64,000 bases of DNA from JAUWPO01 sp965603285 (lineage in GTDB: Bacteria; Chloroflexota; Anaerolineae; Anaerolineales; UBA4823), in the NCBI GenBank assembly GCA_965603285.1, contig CBFDCK010000004.1:8621-72620 (forward strand). Direction: 5' to 3'. Below the pieces are notes generated by a model that made no database searches, was not told the origin of the DNA, and worked only from the letters and a program-made list of their open reading frames with translations. This document shows, piece after piece, positions 25,227 to 33,996 of this stretch. The position numbers were made by a program, and so were the translations under genes. The first letter of the stretch is position 1; each line of letters starts with the position of its first letter.

Positions 25227-26165
25227 TTAATTGCTCTTCACGCGTGTGATCGGGGACGTAACTTCGGCATGCCCTCTCTCCAGGGCTGGTGTTGCATTTC
25301 TAATTTCAGCCTTTTGAACGACTGCCATATGCCTGCCCATTAATGCTTGCCGCGGTCCAGCCTCAGCACCCAATTCTTCCAAGGCAGGCTCCAACCATGA
25401 CTGGTACGAGCGCACACAAATATATACGGGTCGGTTAAACCGGTTGGGGATTTTATGTAGAAGGTTTAGAAAATGGGCTTGGATACCATCAGCGCCTGGA
25501 TGGACAAATGGCTTAGCCCAAATGCCGCGAAGACCATATTTCAACTCTACGTAGGCTAACAGGTCTGCTCCTTGAAAAAGAACCAATCCCCGGGGGTTGT
25601 ATGCGGCATATGGCTCCACCTGCTGCACCAATCCTGGAACCAGGTTGTTGTAAAGGGATCGTATTGCAATGGAATCCCTGCTTATTGCAGTACGCCAGGC
25701 AGATGGTTTAAATTTCCTTTCTGGACGATCGTGGAACCTCCAAATTCGCTGGCGGGAATAAACTGCAAAATGCTCCCCCCGAAGTGCATCAAGAGCGGCA
25801 GTCTGTTCGTCTACATCCGCGATTACGCGCTGTGCACCTCGCTCTCCAGAAAGGATGACCAGGTGTTCTAATAACCCGGAAACCATCGGTGACCTGAGAG
25901 CCGCTTCAGGAGTTAGAAATGTTAGATGAGCAAACTGTGATCCTTGAGTATGAATAACTTGACCAATAAGTAGTGGGTCTTCTTGCGAGCCCCCATTGCT
26001 GACATAAGTAAACACACCCATCGTGGGTGCCAGGTAAGAAAGCAAAGCTCCTGGAACCAACAATGAACCCCGAGTCAGCACCAGAGCGCTATCCAGGAAA
26101 ACACTTTGATGACGATGACGATGCAAGATTGGTAGGTCGCGCCATTCAAACGGTCGCACTTTCAT
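25227..26165 (-). CDS. GNAT-fold-like conserved protein
   Basis: 312 residues. The N-terminus 'VRPFEWRDLPILHRHR' is like the opening strand and helix of GNAT acetyltransferases, and the spacing of strands suggests two tandem GNAT-like halves. The usual acetyl-CoA pyrophosphate loop (Q/RxxGxG/A) is not evident. It lies between pdxT (9 bases) and the R3H ATPase (6 bases) and probably shares their transcript. The function is unknown, and the fold assignment is tentative. Confidence 0.65.
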   Translation of the reverse strand: MKVRPFEWRDLPILHRHRHQSVFLDSALVLTRGSLLVPGALLSYLAPTMGVFTYVSNGGSQEDPLLIGQVIHTQGSQFAHLTFLTPEAALRSPMVSGLLEHLVILSGERGAQRVIADVDEQTAALDALRGEHFAVYSRQRIWRFHDRPERKFKPSAWRTAISRDSIAIRSLYNNLVPGLVQQVEPYAAYNPRGLVLFQGADLLAYVELKYGLRGIWAKPFVHPGADGIQAHFLNLLHKIPNRFNRPVYICVRSYQSWLEPALEELGAEAGPRQALMGRHMAVVQKAEIRNATPALERGHAEVTSPITRVKSN

Positions 26166-26174
26166 ATACGTAGG

Positions 26175-26756
26175 CTACCTGCTCACCAGAGAGAGGAAAT
26201 AACGGTGAAACCGATCATCGGTAGACAATTCCGGATGGAATGAAGTCGCCAGTAAACGCCCTTGTTCAGCAGCCACGATCCCTCCATCTGGCAGCTGCGC
26301 TAGAGAGCGCGCCTCTTTCCCAAGCGACTCGATCAAAGGTGCACGAATGAAAACTGCATGATAAGGCTGCTCACCAAGTCCGGCTGCTTTCAGCGCAGGC
26401 ACATCCAGATCAGCCTCAAAACTGGCGACCTGTCGTCCAAAAGCATTGCGCTTCACTGTGATATCCATCAGCCCTAACAAGGTCTGAGTGGAATGAACGT
26501 CGCTGGACAGCAGAATCGCTCCAGCGCAGGTGCCCCAAATAGCTTTTTCGCTTCCGAACAGGCGCAGGGGTTCCATCAAGTTATAAGCCGTCGCCAGCTT
26601 TCCGATTGTCGTTGACTCGCCGCCGGGGATGATTACGCCGTCCAATCCCTGCAACTGCTCTGGCAAACGTACTTCAACTGTTTCAACACCGATCCCTTCT
26701 AACACAGAGATGTGTTCAGCGAAATCACCTTGAAGCGCAAGAACCCCTATCTTCAT
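26175..26756 (-). CDS. pdxT: Pyridoxal 5'-phosphate synthase glutaminase subunit PdxT
   Basis: 193 residues. Class I glutaminase with 'GVLALQGDFAEH', 'IPGGESTTI', nucleophile Cys77 in 'WGTCAGAILL', and the His-Glu pair in 'TSFHPELS'. It frees ammonia from glutamine and channels it to PdxS for de novo vitamin B6 synthesis. It lies 100 bases downstream of pdxS in the same direction. Confidence 0.97.
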   Translation of the reverse strand: MKIGVLALQGDFAEHISVLEGIGVETVEVRLPEQLQGLDGVIIPGGESTTIGKLATAYNLMEPLRLFGSEKAIWGTCAGAILLSSDVHSTQTLLGLMDITVKRNAFGRQVASFEADLDVPALKAAGLGEQPYHAVFIRAPLIESLGKEARSLAQLPDGGIVAAEQGRLLATSFHPELSTDDRFHRYFLSLVSR

Positions 26757-26856
26757 AAAATCCAGAATTGGTTTTACCTCTCTAAAACTCTCCTACAACA
26801 CCCTCGGCGTACGAATTATTATTCTAATTAGGCTAATAATATTCGTGTTTCTTGAC

Positions 26857-27744
26857 CTACCAGCCGCGATTGGCAATCAGTTCAGATTCTGGGATCGCTG
26901 AAATCTGTCGTCCGACCATCGCTTCACCCAAGTCTCTGCTTACCTCAGCCAAGATATATGGATCATTGAAGTGCGTGGTAGCTTTGACGATCGCTTCCGC
27001 CCTCTTTGCTGGATTACCCGACAAGAAAATACCCGAACCGACGAAAACTCCATCAACACCTAACTGCATCATCAAGGCAGCATCCGCCGGAGTGGCGATA
27101 CCACCAGCTGCGAAATTCACCACGGGAAGACAACCAAGCTCACGTGTTTCCAAAACAACTTGATAAGGCGCACCAATCTCTTTGGAATAACCCATCACTT
27201 CCTCAATCGGCATATTCTGCAGGCGGCGAATCTCCCCCAAGACAGCACGGGCATGGCGCACAGCTTCCACAACATCACCAGTCCCCGCCTCCCCCTTAGT
27301 GCGGATCATAGATGCGCCCTCGCCAATTCTACGTAAAGCCTCCCCTAGGTTGCGGCAGCCACAAACAAACGGCACCTTAAAATCATGCTTGTATATGTGA
27401 TGTTCTTCATCAGCAGGAGTCAGTACCTCGGATTCGTCAAGATAATCCACACCAACCGCCTGCAAGATCTGTGCTTCGACAAAATGTCCAATGCGGCACT
27501 TAGCCATCACTGGGATCGAAACAGCATCCATGATCTGCGATATAATCTCTGGATCACTCATGCGGGCTACACCACCATGGGCACGGATGTCTGCCGGCAC
27601 GCGCTCCAAAGCCATCACTGCCACTGCCCCAGCATCTTCGGCGATGCGGGCATGTTCCGGAGTGACTACATCCATGATCACACCGCCTTTCAACATTTGC
27701 GCCAAGCCTTTCTTCACTGTGATGGAAGCAACTTCTTGCTCCAT
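26857..27744 (-). CDS. pdxS: Pyridoxal 5'-phosphate synthase lyase subunit PdxS
   Basis: 295 residues, very strongly conserved: 'GLAQMLKGGVIMDVVTPEHA', the Schiff-base Lys82 in 'IPVMAKCRIGHFVEAQ', and 'PVVNFAAGGIATPADAALMM'. It condenses ribose-5-phosphate, glyceraldehyde-3-phosphate and ammonia into PLP with PdxT. GGAGG lies 7 bases before ATG 27744. First gene of the pdxST-tmk run. Confidence 0.98.
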   Translation of the reverse strand: MEQEVASITVKKGLAQMLKGGVIMDVVTPEHARIAEDAGAVAVMALERVPADIRAHGGVARMSDPEIISQIMDAVSIPVMAKCRIGHFVEAQILQAVGVDYLDESEVLTPADEEHHIYKHDFKVPFVCGCRNLGEALRRIGEGASMIRTKGEAGTGDVVEAVRHARAVLGEIRRLQNMPIEEVMGYSKEIGAPYQVVLETRELGCLPVVNFAAGGIATPADAALMMQLGVDGVFVGSGIFLSGNPAKRAEAIVKATTHFNDPYILAEVSRDLGEAMVGRQISAIPESELIANRGW

Positions 27745-28064
27745 AGCTTCACCTCCATTCCTCTAATTAATACACAAACTCTTGACCATTAACATTGCTT
27801 GAACGAATTTTCGCCTGCGATTTGATTTCTTCTTTGCCCTGGCGAAACAATTTTATCGTTGCTTTTTACACTATGCATTCTACCATGCGGGATAGTGCGT
27901 GGCAATCTTTGGACGGTATAGCAAGACAGGGCTGGAAATGGTTCTAACAAAAAATTAATGCCAGTTCACCAGGGGAGAATTGTGAAAAAATCCGGCTAAT
28001 CCTTTCGAGCATTCACAATAATCCCTCTCTACTTTATACCTGAGCACAAGAGTATAATGATACG
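27745..28064. promoter_or_regulatory. Divergent intergenic region between pdxS and the GH63-like gene
   Basis: About 320 bases that must hold promoters in both directions. I see no MocR/PdxR-type repeat, riboswitch or strong palindrome. No unambiguous -35/-10 pair could be chosen by eye. Confidence 0.4.
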
Positions 28065-30779
28065 ATGGGAAAAAAACACAGCAAAACCGCCGAACATCAA
28101 AGATTAGCAGATTCTGAAGCCCGGCTAGCTGACTGGAAAAACTGGGGACCTTACCTCAGTGAACGCTCCTGGGGGACTGTGCGTGAAGATTACAGCCCAG
28201 ACGGGACTGCCTGGGATTACTTCCCGCACAACCATGCTCGCAGCCGCACTTACCGCTGGAATGAAGACGGATTGGGTGGATTTTGCAACAGGTTTCAAAA
28301 TATTTGCCTTGCTGTCGCTCTGTGGAACGAACAAGACCCTATCCTTAAGGAGCGTCTTTTCGGTCTGACAGGTCTTGAGGGCAACCACGGTGAGGATGTC
28401 AAGGAATATTACTTCTACCTGGACGGAACGCCCACCCACTCATATATGAAAATGCTTTACAAGTACCCTCAGGTCGAATTTCCTTACTCCCTGCTCGTAG
28501 AGGAAAATCAACGCAGAGGGAGGAAAGCCCCTGAATTTGAGCTTATCGAGGCGCTGAGGGATGCGTTTGCACAGAACCAATACTTCGATGTTTTTATTGA
28601 ATACGCAAAAGCTGACCAGGAAGATATCCTGTGCCGCATTACCGCCATTAATCGCGCCTCCAAACCGGCTCCAATCCATATACTGCCGCATCTCTGGTAC
28701 CGCAACACCTGGTCGTGGGGTTACAATCCGACCCGCCCGGTAATCCAAGTAGTTGAGGATACACGGCGAGATGTTTTAATCACACACACCCAATCCCGGC
28801 ATCTGGGGGACAGGTGGTGGTACCTTTCTGGTTTTCACTCAATAGGAAAGTCGCCTTCATCCCAGCAGGTGGATCGGCTTGAGGCTCCCCTTCTATTCAC
28901 CGAAAACGAAACAAACATGGAAAGGCTATTCGGAACACCAAACGCTGGTCCTTATGTCAAAGACGGCATCCACGAAGTCGTGGTTAGCGGGCTATCAAGC
29001 CGGGTTAATCCAGACCAAAAGGGCAGTAAAGCTGCGGCTCATTACCAAACCACGCTTGCTCCTGGTGAGAGTCTGTCTGTAGAAGTTCGTTTCAGTAGTC
29101 TCCCACACGCGAACCCATTTGTTGATTTCGATAATATTTTCGAACTGCGTATACGGGAAGCGGACGAATTTTATACTGCTGTACAGAACCCAATTCTAAG
29201 CGAGGACGAGCGCCTGGTCCAAAGGCAGGCGTTAGCCGGGTTATTGTGGAGTAAACAGTTCTATCACTACAGTGTCGAACTATGGTTACAAGGAGATCCC
29301 GGACAACCAAAACCGCCAGCATCGCGTTTAGACGGGCGCAACTCAGACTGGAAGCAGCTTTATAACCTGGATGTGCTCTCAATGCCCGACAAGTGGGAAT
29401 ACCCCTGGTTTGCTGCCTGGGATCTTGCGTTTCACACAATCCCATTAGCGATTATTGACCCTGAATGGGCTAAACGCCAGCTTATCCTGCTCTTACGCGA
29501 ATGGTACATGCACCCCAACGGGCAATTACCAGCTTATGAATGGGCTTTCGGTGACACAAATCCACCGGTACACGCCTGGGCTGCGCTGCAGGTCTATCAT
29601 ATCGATTGCGACTTGAATGAACGCCAAGACACAGATTTTTTAGAAAAGGTTTTTCACAAACTGCTTCTAAACTTCACATATTGGGTCAACCGCAAAGACC
29701 AAGACGGTAATAATGTCTTCCAGGGGGGCTTCCTGGGTCTGGATAACATCGGCGTTTTCGACCGCAGCAAGCCATTACCCTCAGGGGAGTATTTGGATCA
29801 AGCCGATGGAACCGCCTGGATGGCAATGTATTGTCTCAATATGCTCAACATAGCATTAGAACTCGCCCGTTCTCGTCCGGCTTATGAGGACGTTGCCACC
29901 AAGTTTTTCGAACATTTTATATACATCGTCAGCGCTTTTTACGATATGGGCTGTCAAGGGATGAGCCTTTGGGACGAGGAGGATGGCTTCTTCTATGATG
30001 CGTTGCATACCTCAGACGGGCGAATCACCCCACTGAAAATCCGTTCCTTCGTAGGGTTGATACCACTTTTTGCCACCACGACAATAGAACCGGAATTGCT
30101 GGAGAATCTGCCACGCTTCAAGCGACGTGTGGATTGGTTCATTAACTACCGTCCAGATCTGGTGAAGAACGTCGCTTCATTGACTGAGCCAGGTGCTCAT
30201 GGTCACTACCAATTGTCAATTTTGAACCGGGAAAACCTGAGGCGCGTCTTGGAGCGCGTTTTTGATCAAACTGAGTTCCTGTCCGATTATGGGCTCAGGT
30301 CACTCTCCCGGTTCCATCTTAAACACCCTTACGAGTTACGATTAGATGGACATACTCAAACCGTGGGCTACGAACCTGCCGAATCCAGCTATGGTTTGTT
30401 TGGCGGCAACTCCAACTGGCGTGGTCCAATCTGGTTCCCGGTCAACTACCTGGTAATTGAAGCTCTTCGCCAATATGGACATCACTACGGCGATACACTC
30501 AAAGTGAAGGTGCCTCATGGATCAGACCGATTGCTTACATTAAACGAGGCGGCAGATGATTTGTGCCGTAGACTTGCAAGTATTTTTTTACGTGACGAAA
30601 GCAGCGGTGGGCAGCGTCCAGTATTCGGCGGAGAGGATTACTTCCAACGCGATCCACATTGGCGGGATAATATATTATTTTTCGAATATTTCCACGGAAA
30701 TAATGGGACCGGTCTTGGAGCCAGCCACCAGACCGGGTGGACTGCTCTGGTCGCTAAAATGATCCAGGATGCTGGATGA
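28065..30779 (+). CDS. GH63/MGH1-like glucosidase
   Basis: 904 residues, soluble, with no signal peptide. The N-terminal beta-rich part is followed by an (alpha/alpha)6 barrel with 'YPWFAAWDLAFHTIPLA' (acid residue Asp in 'WDLAFH') and the GH63 signature 'GGNSNWRGPIWFPVNYL', plus a late Glu-containing 'NILFFEYFHG' segment. Relatives of this clan act on alpha-glucosides and mannosylglycerate-like compounds, so the exact substrate is uncertain. ATGA overlap with the following debranching enzyme gene implies joint expression. First gene of the carbohydrate module ending with pgl. Confidence 0.85.
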   Translation: MGKKHSKTAEHQRLADSEARLADWKNWGPYLSERSWGTVREDYSPDGTAWDYFPHNHARSRTYRWNEDGLGGFCNRFQNICLAVALWNEQDPILKERLFGLTGLEGNHGEDVKEYYFYLDGTPTHSYMKMLYKYPQVEFPYSLLVEENQRRGRKAPEFELIEALRDAFAQNQYFDVFIEYAKADQEDILCRITAINRASKPAPIHILPHLWYRNTWSWGYNPTRPVIQVVEDTRRDVLITHTQSRHLGDRWWYLSGFHSIGKSPSSQQVDRLEAPLLFTENETNMERLFGTPNAGPYVKDGIHEVVVSGLSSRVNPDQKGSKAAAHYQTTLAPGESLSVEVRFSSLPHANPFVDFDNIFELRIREADEFYTAVQNPILSEDERLVQRQALAGLLWSKQFYHYSVELWLQGDPGQPKPPASRLDGRNSDWKQLYNLDVLSMPDKWEYPWFAAWDLAFHTIPLAIIDPEWAKRQLILLLREWYMHPNGQLPAYEWAFGDTNPPVHAWAALQVYHIDCDLNERQDTDFLEKVFHKLLLNFTYWVNRKDQDGNNVFQGGFLGLDNIGVFDRSKPLPSGEYLDQADGTAWMAMYCLNMLNIALELARSRPAYEDVATKFFEHFIYIVSAFYDMGCQGMSLWDEEDGFFYDALHTSDGRITPLKIRSFVGLIPLFATTTIEPELLENLPRFKRRVDWFINYRPDLVKNVASLTEPGAHGHYQLSILNRENLRRVLERVFDQTEFLSDYGLRSLSRFHLKHPYELRLDGHTQTVGYEPAESSYGLFGGNSNWRGPIWFPVNYLVIEALRQYGHHYGDTLKVKVPHGSDRLLTLNEAADDLCRRLASIFLRDESSGGQRPVFGGEDYFQRDPHWRDNILFFEYFHGNNGTGLGASHQTGWTALVAKMIQDAG

Positions 30780-32815
30780 AACTCGATTTTGGTCGTCCGA
30801 TTTGTGGAAACCTGACCAACGCCGCATCCCGAGAGTGGTTGGTGACGAACGGGATAGGTGGATTTGCCTGCGGTACTATTGCCGGCTTACTGACACGCCG
30901 CTATCACGGGCTCTTGATCGCAGCGCTACAGCCGCCGCTGGCAAGGAAATTGTTGGTCACCAAGTTCGATGAAACGGCGTTCTACCAAGACATTAGTTAT
31001 CCATTGTATACCAATCGCTGGGCAGATGGAACTCTAGAACCACAAGGCTTCCGTTATATTGAACGTTTCCATCTCGAAGGCACAACGCCCGTATGGACTT
31101 TCACCTGCGCCGACAGCCAGCTTGAGAAACGGGTGTGGATGGGTACCGGAGAAAATACCACATACGTTCACTATCAACTGAGCCAGGGCAGCGCTCCTTT
31201 CACCCTAACTGCCAAAGTCCTGGCCAACTACCGCGATTTCCATGGTTCCACTCAAGGAAGTTGGGATTGGCAGATCGATCCTGTACCAGGTGGGCTTAGA
31301 TTTCAAGCTTTCGAAGGCGGGATCCCCTTCTACCTGCTGAGTAAACAGGCTGAAATTACCCCTAAAGATGAATGGTTCCGGGATTTCGCATTGAGCGCCG
31401 AACAATATCGCGGCTTCGAAGGCAACGAAGATCACCTCAATGCCGGCGAGTTCCGTGCGACATTGATACCCGGCGAATCTGTAAGCATAATCGCCACCAC
31501 AAACCCGGACACCAGTCTTGATGAATCAGAAGCCTATACTGAACGGCGACAACATGAAGGGGATTTAATCGCCTCGTTCGAGCGAGCCAGCCAACATACA
31601 AGTTACAGGTCCCACCCGGTGGATGAAATAACTGAGCGGCTTTTACTGGCGGCTGACCAGTTCATCGTCCAGCGCACGGCCATTAACGAATCTAGTGACT
31701 ATATACCAATCGGGTCTGGAGCCTCGTCTGTTAGTAATACAACCGGTCATTCGATCATCGCCGGCTATCCCTGGTTCGGTGACTGGGGCCGCGATACAAT
31801 GATCAGCCTGCCCGGTTTAGCCCTTTCCACCGGCAGGCACGAGATAGCACGCTCCATTCTACTCACTTTCTCCCGATTTGTAGATGAGGGCATGCTTCCA
31901 AACCGTTTCACTACTACCGGCGAGACACCCGAATACAACACCGCAGACGCTACCTTATGGTTTATCGAGGCCGTTCGTGCCTACCACGCGGCCACCGGCG
32001 ACGATGAATTTCTGGAAATGCTCTTCCCCGTTTTAATGGACATCATCACCTGGCACCAGCGTGGCACGCGCTACCAGATTCACGTCGACCGCGATGACGG
32101 CTTACTGTACGCCGGTCAACCTGGGGTACAACTAACCTGGATGGACGCCAAAGTGGACGACTGGGTGGTCACGCCGCGCACCGGCAAACCAGTGGAAATT
32201 AATGCGCTGTGGTACAACGCATTGCGCAGCATGTCGGATTTCGCCCGCCACCTTGGCGAACCGAGCAAACCTTTCGATGAGCTTGGTGACCGCACCCAAT
32301 CCGGGTTTGCTCGATTTTGGAACCTGGTTGGGAACTGCTGCTACGACGTAATCGATGGTCCAAATGGTAACGACGACAGCCTGCGCCCCAACCAGATCCT
32401 GGCAGTTTCATTAACCCACAGCCCGCTCGATATGGTCCAACAAAAAGCAGTGATAGACGCCGCTGCCCGGTACCTGCTTACATCCCACGGGCTGCGAAGT
32501 CTGGCTCCCCAGGACCCTTTGTACGCCGGTCATTATGGCGGCGACACCCAGCAGCGCGATAGCGTTTACCACCAGGGCACAGTCTGGGGTTGGTTGATTG
32601 GACCATTCGTCAGCGGACACTTGCGTGTATACAAAGACCGTCAACTGGCGCGCTCTTTTCTGCAGCCGCTGATATACAACATGGCAGACCATGGCTTGGG
32701 TACAATCAGCGAAATTTTCGACGGCGATCCGCCATTTGCGCCGCGCGGATGCATCGCCCAAGCGTGGAGCGTGGCAGAAGTACTGCGAGCCTGGTTAGAA
32801 ACGGAACAATATTAG
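30776..32815 (+). CDS. Amylo-alpha-1,6-glucosidase / glycogen debranching enzyme
   Basis: 679 residues. The GDE N-terminal domain opens with 'EWLVTNGIGGFACGTIAGLLTRRYHGLL' (region, trimmed) and the C-terminal (alpha/alpha)6 catalytic domain has 'GYPWFGDWGRDTMISLPGL' and 'YNTADATLWFIEAV', diagnostic for the GH133-like bacterial GDE family. It hydrolyses alpha-1,6 branches of glycogen or related glucans in the cytoplasm. Its start overlaps the GH63-like gene by 4 bases. Confidence 0.93.
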   Translation: MKLDFGRPICGNLTNAASREWLVTNGIGGFACGTIAGLLTRRYHGLLIAALQPPLARKLLVTKFDETAFYQDISYPLYTNRWADGTLEPQGFRYIERFHLEGTTPVWTFTCADSQLEKRVWMGTGENTTYVHYQLSQGSAPFTLTAKVLANYRDFHGSTQGSWDWQIDPVPGGLRFQAFEGGIPFYLLSKQAEITPKDEWFRDFALSAEQYRGFEGNEDHLNAGEFRATLIPGESVSIIATTNPDTSLDESEAYTERRQHEGDLIASFERASQHTSYRSHPVDEITERLLLAADQFIVQRTAINESSDYIPIGSGASSVSNTTGHSIIAGYPWFGDWGRDTMISLPGLALSTGRHEIARSILLTFSRFVDEGMLPNRFTTTGETPEYNTADATLWFIEAVRAYHAATGDDEFLEMLFPVLMDIITWHQRGTRYQIHVDRDDGLLYAGQPGVQLTWMDAKVDDWVVTPRTGKPVEINALWYNALRSMSDFARHLGEPSKPFDELGDRTQSGFARFWNLVGNCCYDVIDGPNGNDDSLRPNQILAVSLTHSPLDMVQQKAVIDAAARYLLTSHGLRSLAPQDPLYAGHYGGDTQQRDSVYHQGTVWGWLIGPFVSGHLRVYKDRQLARSFLQPLIYNMADHGLGTISEIFDGDPPFAPRGCIAQAWSVAEVLRAWLETEQY

Positions 32816-32979
32816 GTGATCTATAGCATCAACATTTTTTAATGCGTAATAATGTCTTCCTTGATGTCGTCTAAAAAGTTGGGCATATCTACGCCGTGAT
32901 TTGAAAATAACACAGGGAGCGGTTTTTTATCCTTTCCGGCTAAATCGTTTCTGCCTTATACATAAAAAAGGAGGTTACA

Positions 32980-33972
32980 GTGCTACTAGCAGGTGATATC
33001 GGTGGAACGAAGGCAAACTTAGCCGTGTTTTCAGTTGAAAAATGTTCTGTTGTCCCACTCACGGAAATGACATATCGCAGCACTGATTATCCCAACCTTG
33101 AGACAATAATCTCCGAATATCTCTCCCAATTTGATTTTAAAGTTACCCAAGCCAGCCTCGGGGTCGCTGGTCCCGTCGTAGAAGACCAGGCCTCCATAAC
33201 CAACCTCGCGTGGTCTATGACGGTTGACGGGCTCCGGGATACGTTTGACCTCACCCGTGTCCATCTACTCAATGACCTGGTCGCCATGGCTGCGGCAGTT
33301 CCCCGGCTTGAGGATAAGGACCTGCATACATTGAACCCGGGTAAGCCGGTTTATGGTGGAACCATAGCCGTCATCGCGCCGGGTACCGGTCTTGGAGAGG
33401 CTTATCTAACCTGGGATGGCTCACACTACTTCCCGTATGCCTCCGAAGGTGGGCACTCGGATTTTGCACCCACAAACCAGCTCGCATTAAAGCTGCATCA
33501 ATATCTTCTGGATCGCTTTGGTCACGTAAGCTGCGAGCGGGTTTGTTCGGGAAAAGGAATACCGAACATCTACGCCTTTCTCAGAGACGAAAAATACGCC
33601 GAAGAACCAGACTGGCTGGCAGAACAATTAGTAAGGGCGAAGGATCCTACTCCCATTATTGCAAAGGCTGCTCTGGATAAAAAACGATCCTGCAAGCTCT
33701 GCAGTCTGACAATGGACACATTTGTATCCATCCTGGGCGCTGAATCCGGGAACATGGCCCTTAAAGTACTATCCTCGGGTGGGGTTTACCTGGGTGGGGG
33801 AATCCCGCCCCGTATTTTGCCTTATCTCGATAGCGGCATCTTCATGCAGGCATTCCTGCACAAAGGGCGTCTAGCAAGCGTCTTAAGCCAGATGCCGGTG
33901 CACGTGATTCTAAACCGCCAGGCAGCCCTCCTAGGTGCTGCATATTATGGGCTTGACAGGTGGCAAGACTAA
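32980..33972 (+). CDS. glk: Glucokinase
   Basis: 330 residues. Start GTG at 32980, with AAGGAGG about 6 bases upstream. It has 'LLAGDIGGTKANLAVF' (phosphate-binding), 'LLNDLVAMA' with the catalytic Asp, 'APGTGLGEAY', and 'SSGGVYLGGGIPPRI', the Glk-type (not ROK-type) pattern. It phosphorylates free glucose released by the two preceding glycosidases. Confidence 0.93.
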   Translation: MLLAGDIGGTKANLAVFSVEKCSVVPLTEMTYRSTDYPNLETIISEYLSQFDFKVTQASLGVAGPVVEDQASITNLAWSMTVDGLRDTFDLTRVHLLNDLVAMAAAVPRLEDKDLHTLNPGKPVYGGTIAVIAPGTGLGEAYLTWDGSHYFPYASEGGHSDFAPTNQLALKLHQYLLDRFGHVSCERVCSGKGIPNIYAFLRDEKYAEEPDWLAEQLVRAKDPTPIIAKAALDKKRSCKLCSLTMDTFVSILGAESGNMALKVLSSGGVYLGGGIPPRILPYLDSGIFMQAFLHKGRLASVLSQMPVHVILNRQAALLGAAYYGLDRWQD

Positions 33973-33996
33973 ACTTATCTTTTGAGGAGCATCAAC

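Noticed and set aside
33982..33996. TTG start of the Tal-Pgi gene
   Set aside because: The ribosome site GAGGAG would lie inside the coding region; ATG 33997 is correctly spaced after it.
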